A DNA stretch of 64,000 nt from Megamerina dolium. Its lineage: Eukaryota; Arthropoda; Insecta; Diptera; Megamerinidae. The position numbers were made by a program, and so were the translations under genes. Below the pieces are notes generated by a model. It worked only from the letters and a program-made list of their open reading frames with translations. It had not been told where the DNA came from and did not search any database. The stretch's first letter is position 1, and each line of letters starts with the position of its first letter. Positions 47,425-58,450 of the stretch are shown in pieces. The DNA lies in NCBI GenBank assembly GCA_963854835.1, contig OY978525.1, positions 58,101,855-58,165,854 of the forward strand, written 5' to 3'.

Positions 47425-47960
47425 CACTTTTGCAGTATTCCTGCAAAGGGGGGCGGAATGTCTGCGCTAGAAGACGTGTGTCGCGCACTGCCCTTACAAA
47501 GCTTCCAAGGGTTAGCAACCCTAATATAATTCTATTCGTTCCGCTATTTCTAATTCTCTAATTTTCTCTCTCTCTCTCTCTCTCTCACTCCCATACTCTC
47601 TTTTCTTTTACTCTTTATCTACACTTTCTGTTTTTACTTTCATTATTGTTGATTATAAACTCAATTGAAATAGAAGTGTTCTCGTTTCACTAAAATATAT
47701 AAAAACCCCGATTTCTCAAGCAGTGCGCAATATATTTCCCGTCCCAATATCATTACCCGATGTACATTTAAGTTTAACTTTAATAAATAAAAATTAAAAA
47801 TAAAGTGAGGAGTATTTAATTTATATAGAAGTGGAAAAGAAGTGCGTGTTTTCATCACAACAACAACTACATCACCGTCATTAACACCTCTGCCGCCACC
47901 ATGACTTGTAGGCAAGTGCACCACATCGCAGCAAGCAATACAATAACGCATTATGCGAGA
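47425..47960 (+). repeat. gypsy-like 3' end and LTR-like segment A
   Basis: TTTTGCAGTATTCCTGCAAA and a purine run (GGGGGGCGGAA) precede TGTCTGCGC at 47458. About 500 bp follow, with a (CT)n run at 47565-47587, ending near 47960. The same order occurs at 54897-55440. This fits the end of an LTR element (purine tract then LTR). The LTR ends are not certain. Confidence 0.5.
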
Positions 47961-49375
47961 CTCGCTCTACTTGCGCGATATTTTAAATGAATCTTAAGTT
48001 ATAGCAGAGACATATATGCTTAGAGAATTCTCATATTCCAGTATACAAAATTTTAAAAGGAATAACCAGAAATCAGCGGGAGTGGATTTTCTGTTGAACG
48101 TGTATGAACCGAAATATCAAACGAAATAGAAGTGGACAATCGAACAAATGGTTCGATCATACGGCAAAAAGTAGAAAACAACATTGGAAGAAGACGAAAG
48201 CGGACTGCACATAACATACAAAATCAAAACGTGCGTATGGATTTTGTATTGTTCACATTTATGAATTATGATATTCCTGGATCATATTCAATAATATTTC
48301 TTCATTTATATCATTTATTTAATATTATTTATTATTTAATCTTTAAGTAATATTTATTATTTAGACATAATTTACTTATATAATTTAATTTTTTTAAAAA
48401 CATTTTATTTTATAAAAAAATTTGATTTTAAATTTACAAAAAATTTATATATTATAATATCATTATCAGAGAAATAAAAATGCATTATCAATATCGAACA
48501 CGCATGTGCAAGCAATTTTTATTCTATCCACATATGTACATACGCACATACATATCTGCAATATACAAACAATCAAACTCGCTCAATTTCAATTTCTCTA
48601 TTTGCCTATGTAAAAAGTATATGTACGTATGCTCAGCATAATACTATATTTTTCATTGATAATTGCACTAAATCGGAAACACAGCACTTGCGATTGGATT
48701 ATTTGGCATTTTTTGAAGATTTTATCATTTCATGCTATCCAACAGCCACTAAAATCAAGAAGAACACTACACAAGACGATCAAGTATTTCGTCGATTTCA
48801 ATCGAATTGCTATACACACTCATCTACTTACGCCTGCGTATTTGTTGTTGCTTTTGCTCTCGTTTCTTGGGGAAGAAAAATACTCTTCAATTTTCTGATG
48901 TTCTATTTTGTCTTCCATACACAGAACATTCATGTGTGACCAGGCGGCTCGAACTTGTATGGCGCAAAAATCTAAGATACCGCGGATATAAAATTTATTT
49001 AGACCCCGTGTATTTAAATTTTCAACTTTCTTAGCCAAAAACATTAACTTTTATTTCCATATACATATTTTTTTTTATTAGTTACAGATATTTATAAAAG
49101 ATTTATGTAAAAAAATTGCAAGTTCACCACAAAAGAAAAGAAAAATACAACAAAAAGAAATTTTACTCAATTTTACAAGTGTCAAGAAACTCTTTTCACA
49201 ACTATTTTTTTAATTCCTTTATGCAACACTTCAACGAATAACGGTACATTTACAGTTATCTATTTGCGTAAACGCGTTGCAGTGACCCGTTCCTATGATT
49301 TTGTTTGTTAGTTTGTGATTAATTTTTGCTTTGTCCACATCATCTGTTTAAATATTGTGTTTTTAAGGTAAAAGG

Positions 49376-50394
49376 TTATCGGCTGAAGTGGTTCAGCTTA
49401 TATACTACAATCTCCAATTGGGAGAAAATGTGGAGAAGTTATCAGAAATGTTCTCTGTAACACGTAAAACAATTTATAATGTTTAAAATCGAGCTGAAAA
49501 TGAGGGTAGATTGGAGTCAAAGTGTGGAGGTGGCCCAAAGCTTAAAATTACTGATCGGGCAGAGCGCTTAATGATGAGGGAACTGCACAAAAATCCACAA
49601 ATTTCGACCAGAACGCTTGCGGAGAAACTCAAGGAAGAGTGTGGTATAGTGCTTTCCCATGAAACTGTACGACAGGCGATACTGAGAAACAAATACTCAT
49701 CAAGAGTTGCTCGTAAGTAGCCGCTGCTATCAGCACAAAATATTGAAAGACGTTTCTCCTTCGCCTCAAGGCTCATTTCACAACCTGATGAATATTGGGA
49801 TGACGTAATATTCTGTGACAAGACAAAAATTATGTTGTATTACAACGATGGACCGACCAGTGTGGCGCAAGGCATTAACAGCTTTAGAAAATCGACACAT
49901 AATTCCTACTGTTAAATTTGAAAAAATGTCCATTATGATTTGGAGATGTATCTCAAGCAGAGGAGTAGGAGAAATGGCTTTTATAGAGTCAACCATGGGC
50001 GCACAACATTATTTAGGCATTTTGAAGAGTCATTTAATCAGTAGTGCGAAAAATTGTGGGTTCATCAGAGAGGGAAAGCCGCAATTCAAATTTTATCAAG
50101 ATAATGACACAAAGCATAAGGCGAGTAGGGTGCGACTGTGGCTTCTTTATAACTACGGTAAAGTTATGGATACACCAGCCCAAAGTCCAGACCTTAACCT
50201 ATTGAAAATCTGTGGGTCTACTTAAAGAAAAAAGTGGCTAAAAGGCAACCTAAAAACCATACAGCACTTAAAACTGCTATATTGGAAGAGTGGCAAAATA
50301 AACCGAGCCATTATGACCTAAAAAAGTTGGTTTATTCTATGAATAAACGGCTACAATCCGTGATAGATGCTAAAGGTGGCCATACTAAATACTA
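49376..50394 (+). pseudogene. Tc1-type transposase (DD34E-like), broken
   Basis: The N-terminal helix-turn-helix (LIYYNLQLGENVEKLSEMFS) starts near 49385, with a stop near 49486. The core follows: ISTRTLAEKLKEECG, the first catalytic Asp in FCDKTKI (Glu to Lys next to it), WRCISSRGVGEMAF, the second Asp in YQDNDTKHKA, and SPDLN. A 1-base deletion there moves the third catalytic Glu (IENLW) into another frame, and the tail (SMNKRLQSVIDAKGGHTKY) ends at 50394. It is a different Tc1 lineage from the one at 1-989. Confidence 0.87.
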
Positions 50395-50916
50395 AATATT
50401 TTACTTGATCAAATTTTAACTAATAAATATTATAAAAAAAAAACTTTGTATCGTTTGTGGAAAGAGTTTCTTGACACTTGTAAAATTAAGTAAAATTTCT
50501 TTTTGTTGTATTTTTCTTTTCTTTTGCGTAGAACTTGCAATTTTTTTTCATGAATCTTTTATAAATACTGTATATATCTGTAACCAATAAAACTAAATGT
50601 GTATATGGAAATAAAAGTTAATGTTTTTGGCTAAGAAAGTTGAAAATTTGAATTTTTTTCAATGTGTAAACTCATTGTTGACATACTGTATGTGGATAAA
50701 AATTGATTGCACATGCGTGTTCGATATTGATAAGGCATTTTTATTTCTCTGATAATGATATTATAATATATAAATTTTTTGTTAATTTAAATTCAAATTT
50801 TTTTATAAAATAAGATGTTTTTAAAAAAATTAAATGATATAAATAAATTATGTCTAAATAATAAATATTACTTAAAGATTAAATAACAAATAATATTAAA
50901 TAAATGATATAAATGA

Positions 50917-51388
50917 ATCTCTCATCATGCTTGTCCTAACATATGGCGCTGAATCCTGGACAATTTCCACCTCCGATGAGCGAATGCTTGGAGTTTTCGA
51001 GAGAAAAGTCCTACGCAAGATCTTTGGACCTATTTGCGTTGGTGGCGAGTACCGAATAAGGTACAACCATGAGCTGTACGAGCTATATGCCGATATTGAC
51101 ATAGTAAAGCGCAACAAAATCCAGCGACTGCGCTGGCTAGGTCATGTCGAGCGAATGGAAGAACACGCTCCAGCTAAGAAAGTGTTATATTCGGAACCCG
51201 CTGGAGGACGACGCAGAAGAGGAAGACCTAACCTCCCGTGGAAAGACCAAGTACTAGAGAACCTGACGGCGCTTGGAATTTCTAACTGGCGCCAGCTAGC
51301 GAAGAACAGAGATGGCTGGCGAAGCATGTTATTTTCGGCCTAAATCGGTATTCGGTTGTTGTGGCCACATAAGAAGAAGAAGAAGAAG
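50917..51388 (+). mobile_element. RTE LINE 3' fragment inserted in the palindrome
   Basis: The C-terminus of the RTE RT (TYGAESWTISTSDERMLG to WRSMLFSA), ending in an AAG-repeat tail (51371-51388). It is flanked by ATATAAATGA (50907-50916 and 51389-51398). The left arm of the palindrome has the uninterrupted site at about 48298-48332. The protein segment is closely similar to the end of 44737-46161. Confidence 0.93.
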
Positions 51389-51697
51389 ATATAAATGAAG
51401 AAATATTATTGAATATGATCCAGGAATATCATAATTCATAAATGTAAACAATACAAAATCCATACGCACGTTTTGATTTTGTATGTTATGTGCAGTCCGC
51501 TTTCGTCTTCTTCCAATGTTGTTTTCTACTTTTTGCCGTATGATCGAACCATTTGTTCGATTGTCCACTTCTATTTCGTTTGATATTTCGGTTCATACAC
51601 GTTCAACAGAAAATCCACTCCCGCTGATTTCCGGTTATTCCTTTTAAAATTTTGTATACTGGAATATGAGAATTCTCTAAGCATATATGTCTCTGCT

Positions 51698-52974
51698 TCT
51701 ATAGTCTCTGTCTCTATACTTCTATAATCTCTGCTCTGGTTTTAGTTATTTTCATAACAGAGTTTGCTTATATATTTTTCTTCTTTTATTTACAGCATAC
51801 ATCATATCAACATACATCAGACACAGATACCTCAAACGTTGACAGATGTCAGACCACACGCATATATATACACATATGATAGTTCTTGACCAATGAGTTA
51901 ATGTGCATATACATTGAAATTGGTCATTTTGCTATTCCACATATACACACATACATACTTCAGAGCCTAAAGTCATCGAATTTTCATAATATATTTCTAA
52001 TATTGTACTCAAAGTACTTAATTCAAATATTAAGGTACAAAACAGTAACAATCAACCATAAGCTATATATTTCGCCACTTGTAAGCATACATCAGCACAG
52101 GCACACACATATGCTTCCTCTTGATTTTGTGTGTCTGGCAAGAATGACAAAATAGTTAAAAATTGCTAAACTGAATTCGATCCAATGCTGCGTTGTCGTA
52201 CAACGTACATTCTAGAAGATTTCACTCGCAGCGCTATCGCAGCGCTATCACAGCCATCACGCTACCCACTAAATGCTCAAACGCTAGATACGACAGTTTC
52301 AACGATGATCCAAATCAATTCACAATTCGAAAAATGGATATGACACTAGTCTGGTCATCGCAAGATACTGTAAGCAGAAAAAATTTATATTTCTCATATA
52401 TATTTTCTGTATTTCTCAAATTCTCCTTGATCTGGACTTTGGTCTACACATTTCACACTTTATGCAAATTTTGCGAGGCTATCTAATGTCCGTGGCACAT
52501 TTATTTAACGCTTTATGGCGACACGCAATTTTGGCAATCCTGCGAATCTCGCACCCCTTTCATCCACTTTCATGCTTTACGAGCCAAAAGTGGAAAATAT
52601 ATACATACTATGTGCATGAAAATAGACCTTCCAGATTTAACAAATCCTGCATTAGCAGTGTCATCGATTTGCTACTAGTGTCAATTCCAATACCTCAACC
52701 CGAGGCTCTCAGCGCCAGGTTTCTCAACTACACACACAGGTGATCACAATCTTTCCAAGATTGGCCCTCATTAACATGGTTAAACCTTTTGGAGTACACC
52801 CCAATTCCTGTGTTCCATATGCACGTTGCAGGAAACACTCACTCGCGAGTTCCTCTTGTGTGTTATCTTATTACCTAAGATGAAAGGAACCATACAAGGA
52901 AGAGTCTGCATGCCGTTTAGCACATTCCCGTAACAGCGTGAGTCAACACTCAACTATATATTTGGCATTTCATC
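51698..52974. other. no recognised gene
   Basis: About 1.3 kb of AT-rich DNA. A small duplicated CGCAGCGCTATC motif lies near 52229-52248. No domain or transposon motif seen. Confidence 0.5.
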
Positions 52975-53990
52975 ATGGAAATACTTATTCCTGAACAACG
53001 TTTACTAATCGTTCCACCTTATCACGAAAATTCACGTTCTATGAGGAATGTGTTCCGTGCACTTCGCTCAACTTATGGTCAACATAATCGGCCTACTATT
53101 CGCGTACTATTCGCAGCACCATCACCCATCTTGAGACCCAGCATTCATTATTGGATAACATTCGACCGAATAGACCACGTCCAGCACGCAGTGAAGAAAA
53201 TATAGCGGCCGTAGCTGAGAGTGTACACGAAGACCGTGGAGACTCGATTCGGCGCCGTTCGCAGCAACTCGAACTGACGTATGGAACGATTTGGCGCATT
53301 TTACGTCGAGATCTTAAATTGAAAGCGTACAAAATACAGCTTGTTCAAGAACTGAAGCCGCTCGACCTTCCCAAGCGACATCGCTTCGCTCTATGAGCTC
53401 TTGAAAAGTTCCAAGAAGATCCGACGTTTTCGAGAGAAATTTTGTTCAGCGATGAGGCCCATTTCTGGCTCAATGGGTATGTAAACAAGCAAAATTGCCG
53501 CATTTGGGACGAAGAGCAACCTGAAGAGATTCAACAGCTGCCACTTCATCCAGGAAAAACAATGGTTTGGTGTGGTTTGTAGGCCGGTGGAATCATCGGT
53601 CCATATTTCTTCAAAAATTATGCCGGTGAGAACGTAACCGTCAATGGCGACCGTTATCGTGCCATGATATCCGATTATTTGATGCCTGAAATTGAAGCTC
53701 GTGATCTCGGCGACATTTGGTTCCAACAAGACGGCGCCACTTCCCACACATCGCATCAATCAATGGATCTATTGAGAGAACACTTTGGTGCGCAGATAAT
53801 TTCACGTTTTGGGCCGGTCGATTGGCCACCAAGATCGTGTGATATCACACCGTTAGACTTTTTCCTGTGGGGATATGTATAGTCTAAAGGCCTTGGAGCA
53901 AAACATCACGCGTGTCATTCACCAGTTACTCAACGGATGGACCACTTTAGACGTAGCCGCAGCCAACATTTGAAAGACACAATCTTCAAA
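52975..53990 (+). pseudogene. DD41D mariner-type transposase, frameshifted
   Basis: Frames in order: 52975-53205 (MEILIPEQRLLIV, STYGQHNRPTIR), 53151-53396 (SEENIAAVAESVHEDRGDSI, TIWRILRRDLKLKAYKIQLV), then FSDEAHFWLNGYVNKQNCRI (first Asp) near 53445, and 53664-53882 (FQQDGATSH, second Asp; ITPLDFFLWGY, third Asp, 41 residues apart). Stops occur at 53394 and 53579-53581. All three Asp are retained. It is diverged from copies 1 and 2. Confidence 0.87.
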
Positions 53991-54105
53991 AAATAAATGC
54001 AAAGTATGTTCTTTCAAATGATAATAAACATTCCCCATTCAATTTGAATTTTCTGTGTTTTTTTCTTTAAAAAAGTAGGAAACCTCGAAATGGATCACGC
54101 TTTAC
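52975..54105 (+). mobile_element. DD41D mariner-type transposon, copy 3
   Basis: The right end (read inverted) has GTGATCCATTTCGAGGTTTC, close to the left TIR of copy 1 at 6154. No matching left end is visible. Transposase coding covers 52975-53990. Confidence 0.75.
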
Positions 54106-54340
54106 TATTGTTTTAAGTTATTTTTAAGGATTTTGAATTTCATTACAATATTTAAAATTTTTACTTTTTGAAGTTGTTTTGCAATTTCTTCTCTCTCTTC
54201 CCTTTTTTTAAATTAATTTAATTAAGCTGTATTAAATTGAATTTTTTTTTTAGATTTCGTTTCTTATTATTACTATTATTTTTAATTCTAATTTAAGATT
54301 TCCGAATTTTTTATTTATATTGTTATAATTGGTTATAATT
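54106..54340. other. no recognised gene
   Basis: T-rich DNA between DD41D copy 3 and SINE copy 3. Nothing assigned. Confidence 0.5.
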
Positions 54341-54688
54341 GGTGGGTGCCGTAGCTCAGTGATTAGTGTGTTCGCCTTCTGATCTGTAGGGCGTGGTTCA
54401 ATCCCCGGCTGATGCATAACAAATTAAATATCGATAAGATTTTTCTTTCGAATGGTACCCACCTGTCGGCAAGCAATTGGCAATTCTTCCGACAGTAACA
54501 ACTTGCCATGAAAAAGCTTCTGAAAGAACTCTGTGACAAAGCTCAGAAAAAGTGATGTCACAAGTGTTCTGCCGTTCGGAACCGGTTAAAATAAGTAGGT
54601 CCCTTCTAATACTGTCCAAATTTAAGACGCACAACAGTAATGGAAGAGAAGTTCGGCCAATGAGCCCTTTGGGGCTTTAAGTGCCACA
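54341..54688 (+). mobile_element. tRNA-derived SINE, copy 3
   Basis: Third copy of the family, with the A box, B box and 3' hairpin intact. The flanks share TATTGTTATAATT (54318-54330 and 54711-54723). A shorter match, GTTATAATT, abuts the head directly (54332-54340 and 54715-54723). Either is a plausible LINE-type target duplication. The tail is T/A-rich (ATATTTATTTTTTTATTT). Confidence 0.88.
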
Positions 54689-54896
54689 TATTTATTTTTT
54701 TATTTATTTTTATTGTTATAATTTCAAATGTGCCTTCTAATTTTTTTTTCGTATTGTGGGTATTAGTTTAATATTAGTTTTATTTTATTTTGAAGATTAT
54801 TTTATAATTTCTCTTTCTCTCTCCCTCTCTTTACCCCTCTCTCTCTGTCTTCCTCTCTCTCTGTTCCTCTCCCTTTCTGGTGTAGGGTTTGCGTCT

Positions 54897-55440
54897 CCAT
54901 TGCAGTATTCCTGCAAGGGAGGCGGAATGTCTACGACAATAAATTTCTACGTACTGTGTTGTGTATCTTTTCCTGGATTGAGGGAATGTGTGGAGTGGTG
55001 ATCTGGCATCACCGTTTTTGCCAACTCCCCCATTCCGCTCAATATTCTATTCTGTTTTTTTCCCGTTGTCTCTCACCACTTTCTCTCTTTTTTTGTAGGT
55101 ATTCTCTTTTCCATTTTGCTTTTATTTGCTTTAACTATTGTAATCAGTCTTTTTATCGTTTATAAACAGAATAGAAAATTAAAACCGAAGAAATAAAACT
55201 AAGTCGAACTTTAGACATAAAGTGTAAATAAAAACTATGACTTAAGATAAATATAAATAAGAATAAACTTAAAATACAAATACAAACTAAACTTAAAATC
55301 AAAAGTGCCAAAGTTAACTTTTGTTAAAACCAAAAATAGAAAAAAGAGTGTGTGCTATAGAGTTCGGTACTGTGGCGGTAGCAACAACAACATCAAAATC
55401 AGGCAAGCCTTGCCACTAAGCGGCACACCGGCAATCACTC
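54897..55440 (+). repeat. gypsy-like 3' end and LTR-like segment B
   Basis: CATTGCAGTATTCCTGCAAG then the purine tract GGGAGGCGGAA, followed by TGTCTACGAC at 54928. About 510 bp follow, to the AGGCAAGCCTTGC motif near 55407. A TC-rich tract (54812-54875) lies upstream. It is homologous to segment A at 47425 and, inverted, to 21614-21675. Interpreted as purine tract plus LTR of one gypsy family. Confidence 0.5.
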
Positions 55441-55492
55441 CATACACACTTCCATTGCTTTGCTTTACCAATTTCGTCTAAAATAAATTGTG

Positions 55493-55951
55493 ATATTCTA
55501 GTAACACAAGGGTAGAGCAATTATATTAGGTGTAGTAAAAGGAAATTAATTATTTTTGCATTAAATTGAAGGTTTTATTTATTTAAATTTTAAAGAAATA
55601 AATTGTATACGACCAAATTCAATATGATACAGTTTGCCACTTATGTATGTTTATTAACTTAAAAAAAATTAAATTTCTATAAAAGTTACGCTCATTTTAT
55701 AACATAAACTATATAAATAGAAGTTTCGAACTTTATACGAAACTCACAAAGCAATTATACTTTTATAAAAGATTATTTTTAAAAAAATTAATAAACATAC
55801 ATAAGTGCAAACTGTATCATATTGAATTTGGTCGTATACAATTTATTTCTTTAAAATTTAAATAAATAAAACCTTCAATTTAATGCAAAAATAATTAATT
55901 TCCTTTTACTACACCTAATATAATTGCTCTACCCTTGTGTTACTAGAATAT
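55493..55951. repeat. inverted repeat at the 3' end of the Harbinger element
   Basis: Arms of about 165 bp (55493-55660 and about 55788-55951) are nearly perfect reverse complements around a 130-bp loop, with outer ends ATATTCTAGTAACACAAGGG. The right arm includes the last codons and stop of the Harbinger transposase (minus strand). The left arm is therefore an inverted duplicate of that 3' end. Confidence 0.88.
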
Positions 55952-56868
55952 TATCGGTACCAACTTCTATCCAATTTGAGTTTATATGGTCGTTATTTCT
56001 GTTGTATATATTATGCAAAATGCAAGCAGCTTTGAAAACGACTTTGACGGTCTTCATGTGAACCTCTATGCCTCGTCCAACTTTTCTAAACCTTTAAGTT
56101 GGCCAAATGTGTTATCTACGACACGACGATATGAAGAAAGACGTTTGTCCTTATCGTTTTGATCAGCACTAAAAGAAAACGGTTTCATTACAAATTGTGT
56201 CAATCTAAACGTTGAATCTCCTATAAGCAAAACAGGAACTTCTACGCCCTCAATTGTTTTTGTATACCGCTTGAATGATCATGATTTTCATGTACCGATT
56301 TTAACTTCGATGCTTCAAATATTGATGATTCATTGCTTCGTCCAGGTGCACTCACATTTACATAAGTAAACCTATATCTATAATCCACGCTCGCAAAAAA
56401 TACTATTGAATGCCATCCCCTGTAATTATAAAAGTCAATAGCTTCACTTTTATTGAGCTGCACTTCAATATGAGATCCGTCAATGGCTCCATAGCATTGT
56501 GGAAATCCCAAATGCTGAAATCCCGATAGAATTTCCGTTATTTTCGAATTTGTTGGAGGGTATGTATCAAAGGCCACCTTCATCAAACATGTGCATATGG
56601 CTCGGCTAACATCAAGGATTATTTTCCCGACGGTGGATCTTCCCACACCAAACAAACTAGCAACAGTTCGATATTCCGATGAAGAACCCAATGCGTACAA
56701 AGTTGTACCCAACCTTTTTTCCAATGGAATCGCATTCCTCCAAAAAGTATCTTTTTTACGCAAATTCACGTAGTAATCAAATCTTATTTTGTTTATACGA
56801 AACTTATTTTTAAATGATTCCTCGTCTAGTTTCGGCACTTTACCCTCCCAAAAGGTGGATGATTCAAC
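55935..56868 (-). pseudogene. PIF/Harbinger transposase (HARBI1-like nuclease)
   Basis: The longest frame (56838-56242, MPKLDEESFKNKFRIN) opens up to 56868 (VESSTFWEGKV). DDE-type features: TLYALGSSSEYRTVASLFGV and GRSTVGKII (helix-turn-helix-like), CYGAIDGSHIEV (first Asp), FFASVDYRYRFTYVNV (second Asp) and GRSNESSIF. After a frameshift near 56240 follow GDSTFRLTQFVMKPFS and YRRVVDNTFGQLKG, where the third acidic residue is Asp instead of the usual Glu. After a second shift comes FKAACILHNIYN and the stop near 55938. It lacks the Myb-like partner protein that Harbinger elements normally need. Confidence 0.87.
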
Positions 56869-56942
56869 CTGTTCAAGAATTTATTAATATATAACAACCA
56901 CTTTTATGTACATATATTTTATTTATAAGCAATACTCACACA
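56869..56942 (-). other. possible intron in the Harbinger gene
   Basis: On the minus strand a GT donor near 56942 (TTTGGACGTGTGTGAGTATT) and an AG acceptor at 56869-56870 (TCTTGAACAG) would join a basic exon (RIKKYRLFGR) to the frame starting VESSTFWEGKV. The exact donor is ambiguous, because GTGTGAG offers two positions. Confidence 0.35.
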
Positions 56943-57239
56943 CGTCCAAAAAGCCTGTATTTCTTTATCCTCTTATTAAACGTTAACAAAAAAATTTTTT
57001 ATTTTTATCCAATTGTACTTAAGTATTGAATATTGAAAATACATTTTCTTTTTTCGTATGAAATATATAATTTGATTATTATTGTTGAAAATAACGCTCA
57101 AAACTTTTCCCACGTTCGTTTTTTCCTAATGTATATTACGAAATGTCAAAACCAAATCATCAGTATACGTACCAAATATCTGTCACATCGAAATAGTATC
57201 AAAATTCATAGTATGAGCACTTTGGTGTACAAACCATAT

Positions 57240-58193
57240 GTCTGTCAGGGCTATGACGTAAATCCTTTGTCAATCATAAAATCAACACCAATTATTACGT
57301 CATCGATGATGTCGGCCACAATGAATTCATGTTCCCACGTGCAAATTCCAACAGATACTAGATTATTTATCTTACCCAGAATTTATGCATCCTCACCCGT
57401 TGCTGTACGCAATTTTATTCCCATTAAAGGCTCAAACCTCTTTACCAAATCGCTCTTGATTATAGAATGTGATGCACCGGTATCTAGGGTTATCATGAAC
57501 TCCATATTGTCCAGTTTTCCATCAATAGTCAAGCTGCTTGGCACACGCTGTAGTTGTGAGATTAGGATGATGGGGCACCCACTGTTGGAGTCAGTTCACG
57601 CTCCGCTGTCATCACTGATGTGGTTCTCCAATTATATTTATTTTATTAAGTACACGCTATAATTTCTCAAGCTTTTCTTCCAAGTCATCATGTTGGTCTA
57701 CATGTTCCTACAGCTTATCATCCAAATCATCAATATGTTCTTTCAGCTCCTAAAATCTGAGATCAACTTCTTTTTGCAGATTCTCGATGACGTGTTCTTG
57801 AAGCGCCGAATGCTCTTGAATTTCCATACGCCATTCACTGATGATATGTTCTTGACGAGCCGAATGTTCTTGAAGTTCCCTACTTAATTTACTAATAATG
57901 TTTTCTTGGCGAGACGCATTCTCTTGTAGCTGTTGTTGCTGCTGTTGTATCATTGTTTTCATACATTCCATGAATTAACCACTCGAATCTTGCTCTCTTC
58001 CTCAGCGTGCGCAAGTGCATGTATCTCGGCTTCCTCAAAGAACTCATGTTCTTTTACATTAATACCCTTAGCCTGCATAGCTTGTCTTAGCCTCACCAAC
58101 AGTTCCGCTTTTGCACCTGATGACTATAGATTCATTTCTACCAACAGCTTTTTAAGCCACTTTTAGTTGGTAACTTTTCACCATCTTAACAGG
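57240..58193 (-). pseudogene. Ty3/gypsy gag and protease, broken
   Basis: It starts next to the primer site. The gag frame (57971-57750) is a Gln-rich coiled coil (MIQQQQQQLQENASRQENII) with three heptad-type repeats (LQEHSARQEHIISEW, IQEHSALQEHVIEN). The protease (57560-57270) has ITLDTGASHSIIKSDLV with an intact D-T-G, then WEHEFIVADIIDDVI and GVDFMIDKGF. The frame is interrupted (stop near 57390). It ends near 57240 with no RT. The protease is the same family as that at 21.8 kb. Confidence 0.82.
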
Positions 58194-58211
58194 ATCCCAC
58201 TTCTGACACCA
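58194..58211 (-). other. primer binding site, tRNA-Leu type
   Basis: On the minus strand TGGTGTCAGAAGTGGGAT, the same 18 bases as at 37621, directly beside a gypsy LTR. Confidence 0.8.
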
Positions 58212-58450
58212 ATTATTACGTTTTTATTTTGTGAACGTTTAATTCTGCTCGAATCAACCTTGTTCGATCACTGGCTCTGTCAATAATAACTTCAACAATT
58301 ATTTTGTATAACTATATACAACAACAATTTATTTAATTAACTCTATTTTCAATCAACTATGATATTTATAACAACTATATAATGTATTTGCAACTTTTGC
58401 CTCTGGTACTGCATCAATGTTTGCGCGATCACTCAAGTGGTCCTCGAATG
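58212..58450 (-). repeat. 5' LTR of a Ty3/gypsy element
   Basis: The sequence upstream of the primer site on the minus strand; the outer end is uncertain. It has some similarity to 19681-20090. No 3' LTR partner lies nearby. Confidence 0.6.

Larger units (their letters stand above)
48003..51697. mobile_element. Tc1 transposase gene inside very long inverted repeats
   Basis: The outer ends AGCAGAGACATATATGCTTA (48003) and its reverse complement (ending 51697) start inverted arms that continue, with interruptions, to about 49205 and 50455. The Tc1 transposase lies between. The left arm has about 470 bp (48540-49010) absent from the right arm. The right arm has an RTE fragment (50917-51388) absent from the left. 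Arms over 700 bp are exceptional for Tc1. A 60-codon frame (MDNRTNGSII) is identical in both arms but has no known family. Confidence 0.8.

Noticed and set aside
48132..48350. The MDNRTNGSII frame, also present at 51329-51568, as a conserved gene.
   Set aside because: The two copies lie in the arms of one inverted repeat, so their identity does not show selection. No known domain.
57033..57662. A 209-codon plus-strand frame with a counterpart at 21614-22027 (minus).
   Set aside because: Both are antisense to the same gypsy protease, which has the real motif (DTGASHS). The similarity between them is a shadow.
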